Assembly: GCA_020634515.1 (NCBI GenBank)
Contig: JACKBL010000011.1
Span: 1 to 64,000 of the forward strand
From: Ardenticatenales bacterium
GTDB taxonomy: Bacteria; Chloroflexota; Anaerolineae; Promineifilales; Promineifilaceae
Direction: 5' to 3'
Length of the DNA: 64,000 nt
The first letter of the stretch is position 1; each line of letters begins with the position of its first letter. The notes below the pieces were generated by a model, which was given only the letters and a program-made list of their open reading frames with translations, did no database searches and was not told the DNA's origin. This document shows positions 16,703 through 24,991 of the stretch, piece by piece. The translations under genes were made by a program, and so were the position numbers.

Positions 16703-17151
16703 TGACCACGCTCAATCTGGACCAAAAAGCGGCTCAATATGCCCAGAAAATGGTAATCAATGCCGAAGGTACGAAAGATGTTAAAAAACCAATAGATACG
16801 CTGGAACGTTTAGTAACCAAAACATTAGGGGTGTTACAGGAACAAGGCGTTTATGCTGCTATCCTGTTCCTTTATTCACGTACCAGCGATGAAGCAAAGA
16901 TTGCTCCTGCTATTCGTTGTTCTCTTTTTCGGTTGATGCAAGATCGGGAGAAGAATCACGAACTTTATCCATTTAAAGACAAATCAGTGCCAACTGATGA
17001 TGCCGATGCTGAAACGGCTTTAGCCTTTTACAGCGGCACTGTCTGCAACGACCTGGACACGCTGCTCCTGGTCAAAGACCTCTACGAGCAAACCCTGATT
17101 TATGCCCGCTACGGGGCAAAGGCAGCGGGGAATGAGTTGGCAGCAATATGA
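16702..17151 (+). CDS. cmr5: Type III-B small subunit Cmr5
   Basis: 149 aa. ATG 16702 overlaps the cmr4 stop and has GGGAGGT upstream; a GTG further upstream is less likely. It is all-helical and charged. LDQKAAQYAQKMV and ERLVTKTLGVLQEQGVYAAI are typical of Cmr5, which lines the crRNA-target duplex. The acidic DDADAETALAFY stretch is also of this type. The 3' end overlaps the next RAMP gene by 20 bp. Confidence 0.82.
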   Translation: MTTLNLDQKAAQYAQKMVINAEGTKDVKKPIDTLERLVTKTLGVLQEQGVYAAILFLYSRTSDEAKIAPAIRCSLFRLMQDREKNHELYPFKDKSVPTDDADAETALAFYSGTVCNDLDTLLLVKDLYEQTLIYARYGAKAAGNELAAI

Positions 17152-17935
17152 CCTGGTCTTCCACCTGCTGTCGCCGCTGCACATTGGCGCCCGCAAGGTG
17201 AGCAACTTGCAGCAAACACGGGGCTATGTGACCGGCAAAGTATTCTGGGCCGCCCTTACAGCCCATATCACCCGTGAAACCATCTCACAGCCGTACGGCG
17301 AAGATTATCGGAATATTGGGCAGGATGTTCAAGAATACTTTCGTTTTAGCTATTTGTATCCCGCGCTGCGCGTTGATGGTGAATATCAGGTTCATTACCC
17401 CTGGCAAGATGATTTCGACTACCTGTTCCTGAACAGTTACGCCAGCACAGCCCTCAACTACGATAGCTTCAGCGCGGAAGATGCGATGCTGCACGAAACA
17501 GAGTTCATTGCTCCCGTGACACGCACCCGAGAGCCTGTTTATTTGCAGGGTTCTATTCTTGTACGGGAGGGATTGCCGGCAGAATTGCACGCGTGGCCGG
17601 ACGTACTCAACAGATTGCAATTCGGCGGCGAACGGGGCTATGGCTGGGGCCGCGTCGCCTTGAGCCACAAATCAAATGGCCAGGCCATTTCCGGCGAACC
17701 ACTTGGGGAGGCGGTAAAAGGCAAGGACGGGTGCTGGCGCATTACCGCTCATCTCAAGACCGAAGGCGCCACCGGCATCAGCGGCCCAGTTGAACCATTG
17801 ATCGGCTGGGAACGAGCCGGGGACAACGAAACCACCTGGAGACTCAGCAAAAAAGCGGTTATTACTTACGCGCCAGGAGCGCAGGTACAGTCCCCGGAAA
17901 CATTCCAGATTGTGGCGCATGGGTTGTGGCGGTAA
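17132..17935 (+). CDS. RAMP-superfamily protein, last gene of the CRISPR operon
   Basis: 267 aa from ATG 17132 (GCGGGG upstream), inside the cmr5 3' end. RAMP features: N-terminal FHLLSPLHIGARK, RGYVTGKVFWAALTAHITRE, and the glycine-rich loop FGGERGYGWGRV. The remaining Cmr slot in this operon is Cmr3, so it may be a Cmr3/Cas5-like or Csx10-like subunit, but I cannot assign it more closely. A strong hairpin follows at 18008-18038. No array or adaptation genes follow. Confidence 0.7.
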   Translation: MSWQQYDLVFHLLSPLHIGARKVSNLQQTRGYVTGKVFWAALTAHITRETISQPYGEDYRNIGQDVQEYFRFSYLYPALRVDGEYQVHYPWQDDFDYLFLNSYASTALNYDSFSAEDAMLHETEFIAPVTRTREPVYLQGSILVREGLPAELHAWPDVLNRLQFGGERGYGWGRVALSHKSNGQAISGEPLGEAVKGKDGCWRITAHLKTEGATGISGPVEPLIGWERAGDNETTWRLSKKAVITYAPGAQVQSPETFQIVAHGLWR

Positions 17936-18007
17936 ACGAATGGGGGGGCTGCCGGCAAATCATCCACCCAATTCCGCCAACATAGATGCGAACGGCCAAT
18001 GAACCCG

Positions 18008-18038
18008 GATTGGTTCATTCTCCAAGAATGAACCAATC
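18008..18038. terminator. Strong hairpin between convergent genes
   Basis: A perfect 14-bp stem (GATTGGTTCATTCT) with a 3-nt loop lies between the CRISPR operon and the convergent gene at 18050. There is no long T run in either direction, so it may act as a bidirectional barrier rather than a canonical terminator. Confidence 0.55.
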
Positions 18039-18049
18039 TAAAACGAAAG

Positions 18050-19174
18050 CTACAGCGCGGCCTGGAGAAAGGGGTGAGCGTCCATGCGGCGCATCAGCGC
18101 GTAGCGCCTGCTGTGTTTTGCGCGCAGGTTTTGCACGCGCCGCCGGTAATCGGCTTCGGTCCCCTGGTGTCGCGCCAGATCATGCAACTTGACGAGCAAT
18201 CCGACTGCCTCATCGTAAGCAGGGCCATTCCCCTGTTCAATAGACATCGTGACCAAACTCCAGGTGGACTCTTCTCTGGCGGCCAGCGATTCCAACTCTT
18301 GCAGGCGGCGCGCTTCCGCCGCCGCGCGCGCTTTCTGGCGTTGGCGCTGTTTGATGGATTCGATCTGTTCGCGGAGTTGTTGCACGGTGCGCTGCCCCTG
18401 TTTGGGTCTGCGGGAGGCGGTGGGGTGGCTGTCTTGTAAGTGGCGGCGCAAGAGAATGTCCAGGTTGGGTTCACCCGCGACCAACCGCTGCAGCCATGCT
18501 TGCTGATCGGCAGGTGACATTCTGGCAATGGCCGTCTCCCAATTCTGCTTTTTCTGATCCGTGGCCGGGGCGCTGCCGGCATTTGCCACCTGCAATAATG
18601 TCTTATCCAACTGAAAAAGGTCGCAAAACGCGCGCAACGGCGGCGTCAGGTTGTCAAGACCCGGCGGCGGCGGCGGTTCCATCTCCTCACCTTCGAATTC
18701 CCACTCATTGGCTACGGCGACACGCAGCCACGCCAGATAAAGAAGGCGATAATCCTGCCGCATGAGATCGCCGCGTAGCGGCAGCAGCGCATCCAGGCTC
18801 CCTTCCCCCTCTATCCAATAGTCAAATCCACCATCCTGGTTATAGGTGAGTTCGAGGATCGTGTACTCCTCGCCCTCCGTGATGGTGATGCTATCTTCAA
18901 TCGCATAAGGCGCAACCTCGGAGAGGGGGATTAAGCTTTTGGGGAAACGAAAAGCCAGTGTTATGGTTCCCCAGTTGGCAATGTAGAACATCGCATCGTA
19001 GTAGCGGGCGAGGATGTCCAGGGGGGCGCCACGAAAATCGCTGTAGCTGTAGGTGAAGACAGCGCGTGTGGGGTGGGGATCAACACGGCTGGAAAGACGC
19101 GCCACGGCGGTCTGTTCCGCCGGTGTCAGTGGGCGATCCAGGGCGCGAAATTCGTAGTATTGGTATTCAGACAT
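18050..19174 (-). CDS. Conserved hypothetical protein with C-terminal coiled coil
   Basis: 374 aa. Starts at ATG 19174 with AGAGG upstream. The N-terminal third begins SEYQYYEFRALDRPLT and contains YYDAMFYIANWGT and LAFRFPKSL. I recall this as a conserved uncharacterised family, but know no function. A Pro-rich linker (MEPPPPPGLD) follows, then a helical part with a strongly charged coiled coil (EQIESIKQRQRQKARAAAEA). It lies 15 bp after the hydrolase gene on the same strand, probably in one transcript. Confidence 0.6.
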   Translation of the reverse strand: MSEYQYYEFRALDRPLTPAEQTAVARLSSRVDPHPTRAVFTYSYSDFRGAPLDILARYYDAMFYIANWGTITLAFRFPKSLIPLSEVAPYAIEDSITITEGEEYTILELTYNQDGGFDYWIEGEGSLDALLPLRGDLMRQDYRLLYLAWLRVAVANEWEFEGEEMEPPPPPGLDNLTPPLRAFCDLFQLDKTLLQVANAGSAPATDQKKQNWETAIARMSPADQQAWLQRLVAGEPNLDILLRRHLQDSHPTASRRPKQGQRTVQQLREQIESIKQRQRQKARAAAEARRLQELESLAAREESTWSLVTMSIEQGNGPAYDEAVGLLVKLHDLARHQGTEADYRRRVQNLRAKHSRRYALMRRMDAHPFLQAAL

Positions 19175-19189
19175 GGTCAAAACCTCTGG

Positions 19190-20170
19190 TTATCGCCCGC
19201 CGCCGCCGAGGGCGTCGCGGAAGAAGGCGACGAGGCGTTGTTCGTATTCCGCCGGCATGTCGCGGGCGGTTTGGACGTGTTCCACGCCGGGGACGATCCA
19301 GACGGTGACGTTGGCGCCTGTTTCTTGCGCCAGCGCCGCCAACCGCTCCGTATGACTGACGAGCACGCGTGTGTCGCCCGTGCCGTGGACAATGAACATG
19401 GGGCGGCCATTGTCGTCGCGCACGGCGTCGGATGGGTTGTGGGCGACGATGTTGTCGCCGGCGGCGAGGCGGGCAATGACGATGGCCCCGGTGTACATGA
19501 AGGTGGGGACGTGGTTGCGGGTGAGTTCTTCGCGGATGATTTGTGGCAGGTTCTCGAAGGGGGAGTCCACGAAGATGGCGGCCAACCGGGGTTCCTGGTC
19601 GAAGGCGATGAGGGCGGTGGCCGCGCCGAGGGAGTTGCCAAGGATGCCGATGCGTTCGGGGGGGATGCCTTTAGCCGTTTGCAGCCAGTCCCAGGCGCCG
19701 AGGGCGTCCTGGTACTCTTCGTTGCCGATGGCGGAGCGCCCGTCTTCGATGTCGGAGTCGCCTACGTCGCGCACGTCGATCATGAGGACGTTGAACCCGT
19801 TGCGCCAGAGCATGAATGCCGGCACTAAAATCTGCGGCGCATGTTTACAAGACCCCAACCCATGCACCAGAATCACGGCGGGCGCGTCCGCGGCGGCCTC
19901 CATATACCAGCCGGCAATGTTCAGCCCCTCCTGACGGCTGGGGAAGCGTACCGTCTCATAGGAAGGGGGAAAAGCGTAGCTGGCGTAGTCGAAATCATCT
20001 CCCCACCAGCCGGCGAGATCGCGGAAATCGTCGGGCCGGTTGGCGGCGTGGATGTCGCAGCTATTAGCGACATTGGAGAGCTGTTGATAGAGGACGTAGC
20101 TGACGCCCAGATAGGCGACAACGAGCAGAACGACGAGTATACCCAGAACAATAAGTAGTTTTTTTCGCAT
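19190..20170 (-). CDS. Membrane-anchored alpha/beta hydrolase
   Basis: 326 aa, starting at ATG 20170 behind GGAGG. An N-terminal membrane anchor (LLIVLGILVVLLVVAYLGVS, residues 5-24) precedes the fold. Oxyanion-hole HGLG (about 101), nucleophile elbow GNSLGAA (about 178) with Ser, Asp probably in HGTGDTRV, and His in GVEHVQT complete a triad. The family covers esterases, peptidases and acyl transferases; the substrate cannot be told. It is followed closely by the conserved hypothetical gene. Confidence 0.8.
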   Translation of the reverse strand: MRKKLLIVLGILVVLLVVAYLGVSYVLYQQLSNVANSCDIHAANRPDDFRDLAGWWGDDFDYASYAFPPSYETVRFPSRQEGLNIAGWYMEAAADAPAVILVHGLGSCKHAPQILVPAFMLWRNGFNVLMIDVRDVGDSDIEDGRSAIGNEEYQDALGAWDWLQTAKGIPPERIGILGNSLGAATALIAFDQEPRLAAIFVDSPFENLPQIIREELTRNHVPTFMYTGAIVIARLAAGDNIVAHNPSDAVRDDNGRPMFIVHGTGDTRVLVSHTERLAALAQETGANVTVWIVPGVEHVQTARDMPAEYEQRLVAFFRDALGGGGR

Positions 20171-20340
20171 GGAACAACCTCCGGCGCAAGTATCCCATAA
20201 GTGCCATGCACCTTCAAGAATCAGATGATGGATGAAGGTGGCGGGTATCTATTCGAAGGTGGCAACCGCAGGGTCAGGTAGCGGGCCAGGTTTGGCTTGA
20301 CATAGAGCTTCCGGGAAGGTTTACCCATAGGTTGCGTCGT

Positions 20341-20868
20341 TTACTGATGACGTTTGATCCAGGCGACGCCATATCCTGGCAGTTGCAGGTGGCGATGGGT
20401 GACGGTCGCCTGTGCGCAAAGATTGATGCCGGCATAAAGCAATGCCAGCGTCAGCAGTGGCAGGGCGCGGGGGCGAAAGACGGCTGACAGGTCGGTCTCC
20501 GGCGCAACAGCCTTGAAATAGCGCGTATATGGCTCCTCGCCGCGCCGGAAGGCTTGAAACCAGTCGCTGTGCGCCGAAATGTGGTTGATGACGGCATCAA
20601 ACATGAGTCGGAAGTCGGGCGCGAAGGGGGTCACGTCGTCCCAGCGGCCCAGGTCGGGATTGACGGCCAGGTGGTCAATGACGGAGAAGCCGTCGTCGGA
20701 GGAGTAAGGTAAAAGGGGGAGAATTGGGACGCCCGTAATCAGGCCGCGCACCCGATCCCGCAAAAACCGGCGCGGGGTTTGCGGTGGCGTCCGCCCTTCG
20801 GCCTGGATCATGTCGCCGTAGGTGATGAGAAAAACGTCTTGCGCGTCAAAGTAGTTGCCGCGTGGGGT
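20341..20868 (-). pseudogene. GH13_18 phosphorylase (sucrose/glucosylglycerate phosphorylase type), truncated remnant
   Basis: The minus-strand frame reads NYFDAQDVFLITYGDMIQ, then RDRVRGLITGV.ILP, YSSDDGFSVIDHLAVNP, DAVINHISAHSDWFQAF and YTRYFKAV, the beginning of a GH13 subfamily 18 phosphorylase. After about 115 residues it jumps to LQLPGYGVAWIKRHQ, which resembles the very C terminus. The catalytic Asp/Glu core is therefore deleted. The true N terminus is also lost at 20868, where a tandem repeat carrying glycerate kinase sequence begins. It is non-functional. Its original partner was probably the glycerate kinase next door, which fits glucosylglycerate breakdown. Confidence 0.8.
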
Positions 20869-21032
20869 TGGGGCAGGTTGTCCGATTTTCTAAATCGGGC
20901 TGTGGGTGATGGTGTCCGATTTGGAAAATCGGACTACGCACACAAACCGGCGTCAGGTTGTTCACATTCGTGCCCGTTGCCGGCATTATGTGCCCTGCGA
21001 AAGTTGTCCGATTTGGAAAATCGGACTACGGA
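20869..21032. repeat. Tandem duplication carrying the 3' end of the glycerate kinase gene
   Basis: Two near-identical palindromes (GTCCGATTTGGAAAATCGGAC at 20914-20934 and 21006-21026, 9-bp arms) and a degenerate third at 20881 are interleaved with a copy (about 20943-21003) of the last 20 codons of glycerate kinase. The repeat period is about 92-99 bp. The copy still encodes ATGTNVN, as the real gene end does. Confidence 0.75.
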
Positions 21033-22361
21033 TTAGTAGGTCAAAACCAGTGTCAGGTCGTTCACATTCGTGCCCGTTGCCGCTGTGATGTGCCCTTCTC
21101 CCAACGCCTGGAAAAAGGCATAGCTGTTGCTGTTCGCCAGATAGCGGGCGGCGTCCAGGCCACGAGCCATCCCCTGGGGCACGGTCTCGCCGGTGACGTA
21201 AGCGCCGGCCACGGCGGGCGCGTCCGCCGGATGAAGGCCGTCGTCGGCGTCGGTGGAAAAAGCGGCGATCACGCAGTTGGGGTGATGCGCCAGGGAGATG
21301 GCCGCCGCCAGGGCCATCTCCTGGTTGCGCCCGCCGTAGCCATCGCCTTGTACGGTGACGGTGGTTTCACCGCCGTAGAGGTGGCATTGATCGGGCGGCA
21401 GGGCGCGGGCCGTGGCCGCGATTTGCCGCCCCACTTGCCGCGCTTCTCCGGTGAGCGTGGTGGTGAGCAGCCGCGTGGTGAAGCCGCGCGCGGTGGCCGC
21501 GGCTGCCGCCGCGCGCGCCGCCAGCCCCACATCGCCGATGATGTGATGGTCGTTGCGGGTGATGGCGGCAGAAGAGGCCGCGGCCTCTTCTGCCACAGCG
21601 GGCCGCGCCAACAAGTCCCGCACCTGCCGCCGTGTCGCCGCGTCCAACCGCGACCAGACATTGTAGGCGTTTAGGATGTCCTGGGCTTTGCCGGCATCCA
21701 ACGGCGTGATCACAGTCGGTCCGCTGCCAATGTGCGCGAGATGGTTGCCGACCACATCACTGAGGATGAGGGTGACAACGCTGGCCGGAGCCGCCAACCG
21801 CGCCAATCCGCCCCCTTTGATGGCGTCGAATTGCTGGCGCACGTGGTTCAACTCGTTGATGGGACAGCCGCTGTGCAGCAGCGCCTGGTTGAGCGCCTGC
21901 CACGGCGCCAGTGGTAGGCGGGGGCGGCTGAGAAGTGACGATGTGCCGCCGGAGACGAGGCACAGCACGAGGTCTTGCGGGCGGGTGTGGCGCAGCAGGT
22001 CGGCCAGGGCCGTGGCGGCGGCCACGCTCTTTTCGTCGGGCACGGGGTGGCTGCCCTGGTAGTAGCGTAGGGGGGCGGGCAGGTTGGCGGTGGGCTGTTT
22101 GGCGATGACAATGCCGGCAGCGATCCCCCCCTCACCCAATGCCGCCGCCGCCGCCCGTGCCAGGGCCACGCCCGCTTTGCCCACGCTGACCAGGAACAGC
22201 CGCCCGCGCGCCAGGTCAAAGGCGTAATCGGGCAGCAGCACCATCTGCCCTTCGCGGCGCAGGTGGGCGGCCATCACCCGCGCGGGTTGGGCGGCGGCGA
22301 TGGCTTCGTTCACCAGGGCGTGGACGTGAGCGGCGTGGGCGGAGAAAGGGGGAGGGGTCAT
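21033..22361 (-). CDS. Glycerate 2-kinase (DUF4147/MOFRL family)
   Basis: 442 aa, starting at ATG 22361. It phosphorylates D-glycerate to 2-phosphoglycerate. The N-terminal DUF4147 domain includes VSVGKAG, KQPTANLP, GSHPVPDEKS and VSGGTSSLL; the MOFRL domain has YGGETTVTV, GGRNQEMALA and FSTDADDGLHPADAPAVAG. Length is normal for the family. Next to it is a broken GH13_18 phosphorylase, whose glucosylglycerate-cleaving relatives release glycerate. The gene itself looks intact. Confidence 0.88.
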   Translation of the reverse strand: MTPPPFSAHAAHVHALVNEAIAAAQPARVMAAHLRREGQMVLLPDYAFDLARGRLFLVSVGKAGVALARAAAAALGEGGIAAGIVIAKQPTANLPAPLRYYQGSHPVPDEKSVAAATALADLLRHTRPQDLVLCLVSGGTSSLLSRPRLPLAPWQALNQALLHSGCPINELNHVRQQFDAIKGGGLARLAAPASVVTLILSDVVGNHLAHIGSGPTVITPLDAGKAQDILNAYNVWSRLDAATRRQVRDLLARPAVAEEAAASSAAITRNDHHIIGDVGLAARAAAAAATARGFTTRLLTTTLTGEARQVGRQIAATARALPPDQCHLYGGETTVTVQGDGYGGRNQEMALAAAISLAHHPNCVIAAFSTDADDGLHPADAPAVAGAYVTGETVPQGMARGLDAARYLANSNSYAFFQALGEGHITAATGTNVNDLTLVLTY

Positions 22362-22915
22362 GGAATTACGAACTTCCTGGGTAACGATTCACGACCACCT
22401 TCCCGGAAGCCGTTTTGATGCCAAATGAGCTGAATCATGCGGCGTGTTGCGCTTGAAACCGAGCTTCCGGGAAGATCTCTGGGACCATATACCCTGGAGG
22501 CTGAATAGATGCCGGCATTTTCTCCCCCCACCATATCGTCAAAATCCCACCGGCGGCGATGGTTGTCGCCTCCCTTCCCGCACGCTTGTTGCATACGCCG
22601 GGAGCCGTGCCAGCAGATCCTCCGTCACCCGCGTTTGCCCATCAAAAAAGAAGCGAGAATCCGGCTAAAGGACCCTGGTTCAAGAAGTCCCTTCTATTGA
22701 CAATCGGCAAATATCTCTTATTATTGTCATTACGTGTCTGTAATCCACTATTTTGGTACTAATTGGTAAATAATACCGGGTGCGGCGAGTTGTTATGCGG
22801 ACCGGTTGTCCGTATATAACTTCACCGCAGGGGAATGCCCCGCACGCCCGGCATCTATAAGCTTACTGAGTGCGCTCCGTGAAAGCGGCAATGCACCTGT
22901 ATCGAGGGTAAGGTA
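22362..22915. other. Gene-free region upstream of the biosynthetic cluster
   Basis: It holds an inverted repeat of the CTTCCCGGAAG type (about 22402-22415 against 22461-22474, with a third copy near 20308), a TGCCGGCA site at 22508, a good sigma-70-like promoter (22697-22724), and a leader of about 190 nt with a small hairpin (22795-22817). I see no gene or tRNA in it. Confidence 0.6.
22697..22724 (+). promoter_or_regulatory. Putative sigma-70 promoter of the biosynthetic cluster
   Basis: TTGACA (22697-22702), 16-bp spacer, TATTAT (22719-22724). It is the best promoter match I saw in the window and lies about 190 bp before the first cluster gene in an AT-rich patch. Confidence 0.5.
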
Positions 22916-23827
22916 ATGGGTCTTACACTTGCGTCTATCGTTGCTCCGCTGACGGCCGATGTGTTCATGCGCGATTATTGGCCCCGTAAGTTCTACGCCA
23001 CCACGGCCTCCAGTGACCGGTATCACCCTTTATACGAGATACCCGCCCTCAATTCTACCCCCTTGCTTCTGGACAAATACGCCTCTCCGGTGACGCTGTT
23101 GCGTCATGATGGCTTTCATACGCGGGTAGCCGATGGGCGCACCGCTCTCCCTTTCTACCGGCAAGGCTTTACCTGCTATTTGCGTGATGTTGCCAAATAT
23201 GTGCCAGAATTGCAGCCAATCGTAGCCGGGTTGGGTCGGGAAATTGGTTTGCCTGGCAGCGAAATAAAGTGTGAACTTTTCTGCTCCACCGGCGTGTCCG
23301 GGGCCAGTATGCACAGCGATTATGATATCAACTTCCAGTTGATTTTGCGCGGGCATAAACGTTGGATGGTCGCCGCAAACGAAAATATCGTCAACCAGAC
23401 GAGCATTTGTCTTCCTGACAGGCTCATGCCACCCGATTCCTTGCAGCGCAAACTGGCCCACACGTTGCCCTTCCCGGAAGAAATGCCAGATGATGCTATC
23501 ACAATTGACCTGGAGGCTGGAGGAGCGGTCTTTCTGCCGCGTGGGTTCTGGCACCAGACGGAGGCGATTGGCGACTGCTTGAGCCTCAATTTTGTGGTCA
23601 AGGGTCCGCATTGGATATCCGTCCTTTGTCGTGCCCTGGAGAATGAGTTGATCAATGACGCCGCCTGGCGTGATTTTGCTTATGGCGTTTGTGGCGATGA
23701 GGCGCGGCGTCAGGAGGCTACCGCCTCGTTTGCGACGTTGCTGGCTTCTTTTCGGGAAACATATCTGCAAGGAGATTGCCAGGAACTGGCGGCATTGTTG
23801 ATTGACAAAGGTTTTGCCGCCGGATAG
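22916..23827 (+). CDS. JmjC/cupin-4-type 2-oxoglutarate Fe(II) oxygenase
   Basis: 303 aa, from ATG 22916 (GGTAAGG upstream). The fold matches cupin_4/JmjC hydroxylases: the Fe(II) ligands are His and Asp of MHSDYD (about 132-135) and a distal His in GFWHQTEA (about 208). INFQLILRGHKRW and AVFLPRGFWH are typical strands. Characterised relatives hydroxylate ribosomal proteins, amino acids or peptides. As first gene of a co-directional NRPS cluster it may hydroxylate a residue of the product, but a housekeeping role is possible. Confidence 0.78.
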   Translation: MGLTLASIVAPLTADVFMRDYWPRKFYATTASSDRYHPLYEIPALNSTPLLLDKYASPVTLLRHDGFHTRVADGRTALPFYRQGFTCYLRDVAKYVPELQPIVAGLGREIGLPGSEIKCELFCSTGVSGASMHSDYDINFQLILRGHKRWMVAANENIVNQTSICLPDRLMPPDSLQRKLAHTLPFPEEMPDDAITIDLEAGGAVFLPRGFWHQTEAIGDCLSLNFVVKGPHWISVLCRALENELINDAAWRDFAYGVCGDEARRQEATASFATLLASFRETYLQGDCQELAALLIDKGFAAG

Positions 23828-23859
23828 GCTCCCGGTACGTCGCGCCTGAAATCCCCTAA

Positions 23860-24807
23860 ATGTATCGTTCCGTAACGCGCTCCATGACAGAAAATCAACT
23901 GCCATTGCCGGTGGCATTGGCGCGGAAACGGGTAGGCGCTATCAAAGATTGGTGGTTGCTCAGCCGTTCTAACAGCCTGTTATGGCAGGTGGAAACAGAG
24001 TCCGGTCGTTTTGTTATCAAGCATCTGGCGGATCGTAGCTCTGATCCGTTGATGGAGCAGCGTATAGGCGAATGGTTGACGCCGGATCCCCTTTTTCGAC
24101 CGATCAGATGGGTCGAATCCTGCGCTGATGGGACCTTCGTTGTGATTTCGGATTTTATACCCGGCGTCTCGTTAGACCAGGTGTTGGAAACGAATGCGTA
24201 CACGCCGGCGGAAGCGATCCGATGGGGTGGCCAGATGCATGAGATGTTTGTGCGGCTGGGCGAATTGCCGGCACAATCCTTCGGCCAACCCGATATCAAT
24301 GGAACAGGAGAAGCCGCTTCCTGGGGGGCGTTTTGGGACAGCTACTTGATGCGACAGCGACAAAAAGCGCCTCAGTTAGCCGCTCTGCGCTTTGATGCTC
24401 TCTATAATGCATTCAAACGCATCCAGAGACGCCTGGACCACGAGATTGCGCAGCCGCGCCTTATTCCGGCTGACGTCAACAGTCGAAACTTCCTGGTGAC
24501 TGACCCGCGGCGAAACCTGGTATTCGTGAATGTCCCCCTGGTTTGGCATGGCGACGCTGCCCACCCTTATGGCGAATCCCTGGTTCACCTTGACCAGACG
24601 CCGTTGTTGGAAACCCTGCTTTCATTGGCTGCCTATCCCGCATGGCGGTTGCACCTTTACGCCGCTTTGAATGCCTACGTGATTCTTGCTTACGTGGAAC
24701 GGTTTGGCGGCCAACCGGTGCACCTGGCGACGCCGTGGGGCCGGAAACGGCCACTCCTCAACTTGTTAGATTGGCATCTGGAACAGGTCTCTGTTTCGTT
24801 GCCGTAG
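23860..24807 (+). CDS. APH-fold kinase-like protein, degenerate active site
   Basis: 315 aa from ATG 23860 (an ATG at 23884 is also possible). It has the aminoglycoside-phosphotransferase layout: N lobe FVIKHLAD with the ATP Lys, FIPGVSLDQVL hinge, and a catalytic loop PADVNSRNFLV that replaces the usual HGDxxxxN His with Pro-Ala. The metal-binding DFD/DWE is replaced by VNVPLVW. The catalytic Asp and Asn remain, but loss of the second Asp suggests a pseudokinase or altered chemistry. It sits in the cluster 32 bp after the oxygenase. Confidence 0.68.
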   Translation: MYRSVTRSMTENQLPLPVALARKRVGAIKDWWLLSRSNSLLWQVETESGRFVIKHLADRSSDPLMEQRIGEWLTPDPLFRPIRWVESCADGTFVVISDFIPGVSLDQVLETNAYTPAEAIRWGGQMHEMFVRLGELPAQSFGQPDINGTGEAASWGAFWDSYLMRQRQKAPQLAALRFDALYNAFKRIQRRLDHEIAQPRLIPADVNSRNFLVTDPRRNLVFVNVPLVWHGDAAHPYGESLVHLDQTPLLETLLSLAAYPAWRLHLYAALNAYVILAYVERFGGQPVHLATPWGRKRPLLNLLDWHLEQVSVSLP

Positions 24808-24850
24808 CGCAAGCTGTTAGTTCACCCGCTCACCGACAGGCGAATACCCT

Positions 24851-24930
24851 GTTACTGAAAAAACCGGGTTTTTCGATTGTTCGGCTGAAATTACCAGAGC
24901 GGTTCATGTGTAAAAACCCGGTTTTGGACC
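24851..24930. repeat. Family C repeat, copy 2
   Basis: AAAAACCGGGTTTTT-type palindromes lie at both ends of a unique core. The whole unit is closely matched, in reverse orientation, at 52474-52552. Further C/A-rich fragments of the same kind run on to 24959. It lies between two cluster genes. Confidence 0.8.
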
Positions 24931-24991
24931 TTTTTTTTCAGTAGAGTCAAAACTGGGTTTCTAGCTGGTACTGTTATCGAAGGAGGAGTTT

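Noticed and set aside
7617..18050. CRISPR array expected beside the type III genes
   Set aside because: I looked for regularly spaced direct repeats around and within the operon and found none, nor cas1, cas2 or cas6. The hairpin at 18008-18038 is single.
20881..21026. GTCCGATTT palindromes as a CRISPR-like array
   Set aside because: Only two good copies and a degenerate one, with a period set by a tandem duplication of the glycerate kinase end; the intervening DNA is similar, unlike spacers.
22520..22762. Small plus-strand ORFs before the biosynthetic cluster as a RiPP precursor
   Set aside because: They lie upstream of or over the promoter, lack ribosome binding sites and show no leader/core pattern.
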